Source of the DNA: an uncultured Bacteroidales bacterium
Lineage (GTDB): Bacteria; Bacteroidota; Bacteroidia; Bacteroidales; UBA932
Direction: 5' to 3'
NCBI GenBank assembly: GCA_945487035.1
Contig: CALYTI010000020.1
Location: 1-35,958, forward strand
Length of the DNA stretch: 35,958 bases
Below are positions 30,919-35,958 of this stretch, one piece after another. Positions within the stretch are counted from its first letter, which is position 1, and each line of letters starts with the position of its first letter. The notes beneath the pieces are model-generated. The model did no database searches, was not told where the DNA came from, and saw nothing but the letters and a program-made list of their open reading frames with translations. The position numbers and the translations under genes were made by a program.

Positions 30919-33168
30919 ATGACATTAAGTATCAATAAATTACTGACTGCGGTGCTATGTGGCATCGCAGTCTCGCTTTTCGATTGCAGCGCTGCCGGGG
31001 CTTCGTGCAGCGCCGCCGCTCCACAGACCATACGCATAGGCACCAGCTCCACCGAACTGATTCTGTCGGTGGAGGGCGGGCGCCTCTACCAGAACTGGCT
31101 GGGCCCGAAGCTCTGTGATGAGCAGGACCTCCCTTATGTGCAGAGACCCGGCTACCGCTCCCGCAACGGCACCTACCTCAAGCGTTCGCGCGAGGTGGCG
31201 GCCTGCTCCGGAAGCGAGGATTATTTCGAGCCTGCCTGGGGCATAGTGCATCCCGACGGCAACCGTACGACTTATTTTTATTTTCAGAAGATAGAACGCC
31301 GCCCTCTTCTTGATGCGCAGGGACGCCGCTGCGGCGAGCAGGTCGATATTCTGCTGGCAGACAAGGTCTATCCTGTCGAGCTCACCCTGCACTACCAATG
31401 CTGGGAGGAGGAAGATGTGTTCAAGCTATGGTCCGAGCTGCGCAACGGGGCGCAGGAGCCCATAGTGCTGACCGCCTTCAACTCCACTATGCTGTATTTC
31501 GACGCGGCGAAATATTATCTCACCCAGTTCTCAAGCGACTGGGCGGCCGAGGCGAGGATGAGCACTACCGAGCTGAGCTACGGCAAGAAGGTCGTTGACA
31601 CCAAGCTCGGGTCGCGCGCCAACCTCTTCCGCGAGCCGTTCTTCGAAATAGGCTTCGACCGCGAGCCTTGCGAGGATGCAGGCACGGTGCTGCTGGGCGA
31701 AATCAGCTGGCCGGGCAACTGGCGCTATACCCTCGAAGTGGACAACAACAATGTGCTCTGCGTGCTGCCGGGCATCAACCCTGCCGCTTCCGACTATACT
31801 CTTGCGCCGGGGCAGGTCTTTGCAACGCCTGAATTCGTCTTCACCCTTTCCTACGAGGGCGTGGGCGAAGGCTCGCGCAAGCTCCACCGCTGGGCGCGGG
31901 ACTATGAGATAAAGGACGGGCACGGGGCGCGGCTGAGCCTGCTCAACAACTGGGAGAATACCTATTTCAACTTCGACCAGAATAAGCTCGCGCAGTGCAT
32001 GCGTGAAGCCAGGGACCTCGGCGTTGACCTCTTCCTGCTGGACGACGGATGGTTCGGCAACGGCAAGGACGCGCGCAGCTCCGACAAGGCGGGCCTCGGG
32101 GATTGGGAAGTGAACCGCAAGAAGCTCCCGAATGGCATCCCGGGCCTTTGCGCAGAGGCACAGACGGCAGGCGTGAAGTTCGGAATATGGATAGAGCCGG
32201 AGATGGTAAACCCTCAGTCCAAGCTCTTCCGCGAACACCCTGACTGGGTCATAATGCAGCCGGACCGCGAGCCTTACTACTACCGCAACCAGCTGGTTCT
32301 GGACCTTGCGAACCCGCAGGTGCAGGACTATGTCTATGGGGTGGTGAAGGGCATTATGGACGAGAACCCGTCGATAGCCTTCTTCAAATGGGACTGCAAC
32401 TCCCCTATTACCAATATCTATTCCCCATACGAGGGGCCGCTGCAGGGCAATATGTACATAGACCACGCGCGCGGAGTGCTTTCCGTAATGCGGCGTTGCG
32501 CCGAGTCCTGGCCGTCAGTGCCTATGATGCTCTGCTCGGGCGGAGGAGGGCGTTGCGACTACGCTTCGCTCCAATATTTCACCGAGTTCTGGTGCTCGGA
32601 CAATACCGACCCGCTCGAAAGGCTCTACATCCAATGGGGCTTCTCCCAGTTCTTCCCGGCAAAGGCTATGTGCGCGCACGTAACTTCCTGGAACCGCGCC
32701 ACTTCCGTCAAATTCCGCACGGATGTGGCTTCGATGTGCAAGTTGGGCTTCGACATAGGGCTTGCCGACCTGAGCGAGGACGAGCTGCAATATTGCCGCG
32801 AGGCTGTTGCCAACTGGAAAAGGCTTGCTCCGGCCATTCTCGACGGAGACCAATACAGGCTGGTGTCCCCTTATGAGAGCAACCATATGGCGGTGAACTA
32901 TGTCAGTGCCGACGGCGCTTCGGCGGTGCTGTTTGCCTATGACCTGCACCCGCGCTACAGCGAGCCGCTTCTGCGTGTGAAACTGCGCGGCCTCGACCCT
33001 CAGGCGCGTTATCTGGTGAAGGAAATCAATCTGATGCCGGGCAGCCGCTCCGGACTTGCCGAGGACGGCCTGGTGCTTTCGGGGGACTATCTGATGAAAG
33101 TCGGCCTCGGGGCCTTCACCGGTGCGCAGTGCCACTCACGGGTGATTGAACTTGAGTGCGTGAGATGA
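30919..33168 (+). CDS. GH36 alpha-galactosidase
   Basis: The 749-aa enzyme removes alpha-1,6-galactose from oligosaccharides. The N-terminus is hydrophobic (about 8-30) and probably a signal peptide. The N-terminal beta domain is followed by the catalytic barrel: LFLLDDGWFG (371-380), FGIWIEPEMVNP (421-432), FFKWDCN (488-494, nucleophile D492), CSGGGGRCD (539-547) and EFWCSDNTDPLERL (556-569, acid/base region at D561). Length fits GH36 family enzymes of about 730 aa. It starts 1 bp after the outer-membrane gene and overlaps nhaC by 4 nt (ATGA). Confidence 0.95.
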   Translation: MTLSINKLLTAVLCGIAVSLFDCSAAGASCSAAAPQTIRIGTSSTELILSVEGGRLYQNWLGPKLCDEQDLPYVQRPGYRSRNGTYLKRSREVAACSGSEDYFEPAWGIVHPDGNRTTYFYFQKIERRPLLDAQGRRCGEQVDILLADKVYPVELTLHYQCWEEEDVFKLWSELRNGAQEPIVLTAFNSTMLYFDAAKYYLTQFSSDWAAEARMSTTELSYGKKVVDTKLGSRANLFREPFFEIGFDREPCEDAGTVLLGEISWPGNWRYTLEVDNNNVLCVLPGINPAASDYTLAPGQVFATPEFVFTLSYEGVGEGSRKLHRWARDYEIKDGHGARLSLLNNWENTYFNFDQNKLAQCMREARDLGVDLFLLDDGWFGNGKDARSSDKAGLGDWEVNRKKLPNGIPGLCAEAQTAGVKFGIWIEPEMVNPQSKLFREHPDWVIMQPDREPYYYRNQLVLDLANPQVQDYVYGVVKGIMDENPSIAFFKWDCNSPITNIYSPYEGPLQGNMYIDHARGVLSVMRRCAESWPSVPMMLCSGGGGRCDYASLQYFTEFWCSDNTDPLERLYIQWGFSQFFPAKAMCAHVTSWNRATSVKFRTDVASMCKLGFDIGLADLSEDELQYCREAVANWKRLAPAILDGDQYRLVSPYESNHMAVNYVSADGASAVLFAYDLHPRYSEPLLRVKLRGLDPQARYLVKEINLMPGSRSGLAEDGLVLSGDYLMKVGLGAFTGAQCHSRVIELECVR

Positions 33169-34610
33169 AACAGCCTTCCGTTTGGGCCTCGCTGGCTCCG
33201 ATAGTATTCCTGATTGTGGAACTGTTCTTCGTGGTGCGCTTCTTCGGCGCTGACGCGATGGACGGAGCCAGCCAGCTTGCGCTTATTCTTGCCGCAGGGC
33301 TGGGCATTGCGGTGTCTATGCTCGTATGCAAAAACTCCTGGCACAATCTTGAAACGGCCATACTTGACAACATCCGTTCCATAGGAAGCGCGGTGCTGAT
33401 TCTCCTGCTGATTGGAATGATTTCGGGAAGCTGGATGATCAGCGGGATAGTGCCGATGATGATTAGCGGCGGACTCAAGGTGTTGACTCCCAAGCTGTTC
33501 CTTCTTGCAGTATGCGTTATCTGCGCACTCGTTTCAGTGATGACAGGAAGCAGCTGGACCACCATTGCAACCATAGGAGTCGCCTTTGTGGGAATCGGAA
33601 TGGCGCTCGGCTATTCGCCCGGATGGACCGCAGGAGCCATTATCTCCGGGGCATATTTCGGAGACAAGGTCTCCCCGCTCTCGGACACCACGGTGCTCGC
33701 TTCTTCGACCGCCGGGGCATCGCTGTTCAGCCACATACGCTATATGCTGATTACCACAGTTCCTTCCTTCGTGGTAGCCTGCATCATATTCACGATAGTT
33801 AGCCTGCTGCATACAGACACGGGAGTGGCTGAGTCCCAGCACATTTTGGATGCGCTTCACAATACTTTCAATTTCAGCCCCTGGCTTGTGCTGGTCCCGG
33901 TCCTTACCGTTGTGATGATACTCCTGCGCCTGCCTGCCATCATCACCCTGCTCTGCTCCGCCCTGCTTGCAGGCATTGCTGCGCTGATTTTCCAGCCGGA
34001 GCTTGTAGCCGGGATGTCGGGATTGTCAGGTTTTTCTTTCAAGAGCGGGTTTATGGGCCTGGCGCGATGCTACTACGACGGGACCGCCATCACCACAGGG
34101 CTGCCTGAACTGGATGCCTTGCTGGAAACGGGAGGAATGAACGGGATGGTGTCCACCATAATCCTGGTGTTCGCAGCTGCCAGCTTCGGCGGGGTGATGG
34201 CAGGAAGCGGAATGATACGCACTCTGACAGAAGTACTTATACGCAGGGTAAAGACCCGTTTCGGAAGTGTGGCAGCCACTGTGGTCAGCGGCATTTTCTG
34301 CAATATGATGACCGGAGACCAATATCTCTCCATCATCCTGACCGGGAGTCTCTACAAAGACCTTTACCGCAAAAACGGACTGGAGCCCCGGCTGCTTAGC
34401 CGAAGTACTGAGGACTCCGCCACGGTCACATCGGTTCTTATCCCTTGGAATTCCTGCGGTATGACCCAGTCCACAGTGCTGAAAATCCCTACCATAGACT
34501 ACCTCCCGTACTGCTTTTTCAATCTGATTTCACCGCTGATGTCAATCATCATCGCACTCATAGGTTTCAAAATACCACAAGCAAAAAAATCACCTGCAGA
34601 TGGAGAATAA
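33165..34610 (+). CDS. nhaC: NhaC-type sodium:proton antiporter
   Basis: The 481-aa integral membrane protein has about 11-12 hydrophobic segments. NhaC features are VSVMTGSSWTTIATIGVAFVGIGMALG, ISGAYFGDKVSPLSDTTVLASSTAG and MTGDQYLSIILTGSLY. It exchanges Na+ for H+ across the inner membrane. I chose the ATG at 33165 because it overlaps the GH36 stop (ATGA); a GTG at 33156 lies inside GH36. It overlaps the Abi gene by 11 nt. In its position after GH36 it may relate to sodium-coupled uptake, but this is inference. Confidence 0.92.
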   Translation: MKQPSVWASLAPIVFLIVELFFVVRFFGADAMDGASQLALILAAGLGIAVSMLVCKNSWHNLETAILDNIRSIGSAVLILLLIGMISGSWMISGIVPMMISGGLKVLTPKLFLLAVCVICALVSVMTGSSWTTIATIGVAFVGIGMALGYSPGWTAGAIISGAYFGDKVSPLSDTTVLASSTAGASLFSHIRYMLITTVPSFVVACIIFTIVSLLHTDTGVAESQHILDALHNTFNFSPWLVLVPVLTVVMILLRLPAIITLLCSALLAGIAALIFQPELVAGMSGLSGFSFKSGFMGLARCYYDGTAITTGLPELDALLETGGMNGMVSTIILVFAAASFGGVMAGSGMIRTLTEVLIRRVKTRFGSVAATVVSGIFCNMMTGDQYLSIILTGSLYKDLYRKNGLEPRLLSRSTEDSATVTSVLIPWNSCGMTQSTVLKIPTIDYLPYCFFNLISPLMSIIIALIGFKIPQAKKSPADGE

Positions 34611-35520
34611 ACCGGAGTTTCAAGGAAGGGCTCTTGATTTTGAGGAGCAGATTGCCCTGCTGCGGAGCCAGGGGCTGATTATTGAAGATGAGAAGAAGGC
34701 GCTGCACATACTCAACAATGTCAGCTATTCCCGTCTGAAGACCTACCTCGTTCCTCTGATGGAGGACCGCAAGGCGCACCGTTTCCGTGAGGGGGCCAGT
34801 TTCGAGGACGCTTATGCCCTGTACGGCTTTGACCGCCGACTTCGCGAGCTGGTTTTCCACGAGATGGAGAAGGTGGAAATCAGTGTGCGTACCAGAATCG
34901 CCTATGCTTCATCGGGGTCCGAGAACGGATACTGGTTTTTGAACCCGGACTGGTTCCGGGACCCGAGGGAGCACAGGGACATCATCCGCCGTCTTGAAAG
35001 TGAGGTGGAGCGCGCTGACAACGATGCCATCAAGCGTTTCCGCCTGAAGTACTCCAATCCCCTGCCGCCTTGCTGGCTCACTCTGGAGGCTTCCTCGATG
35101 GGAACCCTTTCGACTATTTACAATGAGATGCGCTACAGTCCGCTGAAAAAGCGCATTGCCGACTACTACGGCCTCAGTGTCGAGGATTTCAGTTCCTGGC
35201 TTGAGCATCTGGTTTATGTGCGCAACCGCTGCGCCCATCACAACAGATTGTGGAACAAGACCTTGACCACAGAGGCATCAGTGCCGTACCGTCCTGCTTT
35301 CCGTTTCCCTGCTCAGACCGAGTTCTCGAAAAGTCACGTCTATATGACACTTTGTGTGCTGAAGTATCTGCAGAACACCGTCAAACCGGAAAATACCTTC
35401 GCCGAGCGCCTGCGCACCCTCATCGACAACTACCCTATTGTAGATATCTCGCTTATGGGTTTCCCTCCCGACTGGAAAGACGACCCGTTCTGGGGTGTGC
35501 CTGCGACCGTCGCTGAGTGA
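34600..35520 (+). CDS. Abi_2 (AbiD/AbiF-like) HEPN-domain protein
   Basis: The 306-aa cytoplasmic protein resembles Abi_2 phage-abortive-infection proteins. It begins with a helical segment (LDFEEQIALLRSQGLII..EKKALHILNNVSYSRLKTYL), and ELVFHEMEKVEISVRTRIAY is the conserved Abi_2 block. The HEPN ribonuclease motif RX4H is present as R208-NRCA-H213. Proteins of this type are often RNases that halt translation during phage infection. It overlaps nhaC by 11 nt, so it is expressed with a metabolic operon rather than in a defence island. A 20-bp tandem array begins about 60 bp beyond the stop. No antitoxin gene is visible in the window. Confidence 0.85.
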   Translation: MENKPEFQGRALDFEEQIALLRSQGLIIEDEKKALHILNNVSYSRLKTYLVPLMEDRKAHRFREGASFEDAYALYGFDRRLRELVFHEMEKVEISVRTRIAYASSGSENGYWFLNPDWFRDPREHRDIIRRLESEVERADNDAIKRFRLKYSNPLPPCWLTLEASSMGTLSTIYNEMRYSPLKKRIADYYGLSVEDFSSWLEHLVYVRNRCAHHNRLWNKTLTTEASVPYRPAFRFPAQTEFSKSHVYMTLCVLKYLQNTVKPENTFAERLRTLIDNYPIVDISLMGFPPDWKDDPFWGVPATVAE

Positions 35521-35580
35521 CCGTGGGTGCGACCCGGGTATGTGGCCTGGTTTGCCCTGGTTTGCTATGTGGTTTCCCGA
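35521..35580. repeat. Degenerate leading units of the 20-bp array
   Basis: Position 35541-35560 matches the array unit at about 14 of 20 bases, and 35561-35580 ends in CCCGA like array units. Decay at the edge is usual for minisatellite-type arrays. Confidence 0.45.
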
Positions 35581-35958
35581 TGTACCTTGGTGAGCCACAG
35601 TGTACCTTGGTGAGCCACAGTGTACCATGGTATGCCCCGGTGTATCTTGGTGAGCCACAGTGTACCATGGTATGCCCCGATGTACCTTGGTGAGCCATAG
35701 TGTACCTTGGTGAGCCACAGTGTACCTTGGTGAGCCCCGATGTACCTTGGTGAGCCACAGTGTCCTTGGTAAGCCCCGGTGTACCTTGTGGCGCCATGTG
35801 TACCTTGGTAAGCCCCGGTGTACCTTGGTGAGCCCCGATGTACCTTGGTGAGCCTCAGTGTACCTTGGTGAGCCACAGTGTACCATGGTATGCCCCGGTG
35901 TATCTTGGTGAGCCCCGATGTACCTTGGTGAGCCTCAGTGTACCTTGGTGAGCCACAG
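35581..35958. repeat. 20-bp tandem repeat array (at least 19 units, runs off window)
   Basis: The unit TGTACCTTGGTGAGCCACAG and close variants repeat end to end: 9 units of 20 bp (35581-35760), two of 19 bp (35761-35798) and 8 of 20 bp (35799-35958). The head TGTACC is constant except for rare T or deletion changes. The centre is TTGGTGAG or, in a few units, ATGGTATG, which creates a perfect TACCATGGTA palindrome. The tail varies among CACAG, CCCGG, CCCGA, CTCAG and CATAG. An 80-bp higher-order period is visible near the end (35819-35878 against 35899-35958). The minus strand has no stops in any frame, giving false open frames. Confidence 0.9.

Noticed and set aside
35278..35886. Minus-strand open frames of 103-202 aa over the 20-bp array
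   Set aside because: All three minus frames are open because the 20-bp unit has no stop on that strand; the longest also overlaps the Abi gene. This is expected from the repeat and not evidence of a gene.
35581..35958. CRISPR array
   Set aside because: Units are contiguous 20-bp repeats without unique spacers, and no cas genes are present.

Overview
The window looks like Bacteroidales (Bacteroidota) chromosome. Many genes are preceded by the Bacteroidota -7 promoter element TAnnTTTG, and lipoproteins carry C-x signals of the SSC/VCC/NSC type. Secreted Gfo/Idh/MocA oxidoreductases have RREFLK Tat-like leaders. The catabolic gene set (GH20, DUF6259, UxuA, NagA/NagB, FucP/NagP-type MFS, XylR-like regulator fragment) is typical of gut or host-associated Bacteroidales. 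No rRNA, tRNA or CRISPR was recognised, and the species cannot be fixed from this sequence.

Positions 1-4917 are accessory and repeat-rich. They hold the end of an unrecognised gene, two overlapping DUF3791-like small genes, an outer-membrane-type protein, a DUF3795 protein, an HD-domain protein and a REP-associated tyrosine transposase (RAYT). Hairpins built on GTAC..GTAC or GTGCGC..GCGCAC arms recur here, several at a spacing of about 50 bp. The RAYT at 3217-4122 is bracketed by two such hairpins upstream and seven downstream. The downstream group includes a 311-bp direct duplication that appears perfect by eye.

Positions 4918-24165 hold a run of 16 minus-strand reading frames that are nearly all overlapping or abutting. 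It reads, in order of transcription: a NAGPA-type phosphodiester glycosidase lipoprotein, a truncated XylR/LacI-like sensor, a GH20 hexosaminidase, a secreted TIM-barrel-like putative glycosidase, a DUF6259 putative glycosidase, a 52-aa ORF, a sugar MFS permease, NagA, NagB, a double Gfo/Idh/MocA fusion, an ApbE-like protein, a Tat-type oxidoreductase, a 78-aa membrane protein, a second Tat-type oxidoreductase, mannonate dehydratase UxuA and an SDR-type fructuronate/mannonate oxidoreductase. Together they suggest release and uptake of an N-acetylhexosamine- and uronate-containing glycan. Deacetylation and deamination by NagA/NagB and the mannonate route would follow, with an unassigned redox branch. 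There is no SusC/SusD pair and no polysaccharide lyase.

Positions 24210-35520 are more ordinary. A GH3-type acyl-adenylase diverges from a GNAT acetyltransferase. A 108-aa protein overlaps an AGCS sodium:amino-acid symporter. Then a plus-strand run follows: alpha/beta hydrolase lipoprotein, BamA-like outer-membrane protein, GH36 alpha-galactosidase, NhaC antiporter and an Abi_2/HEPN protein. A 20-bp tandem repeat (at least 19 units) begins about 60 bp after the Abi stop and runs off the window end.
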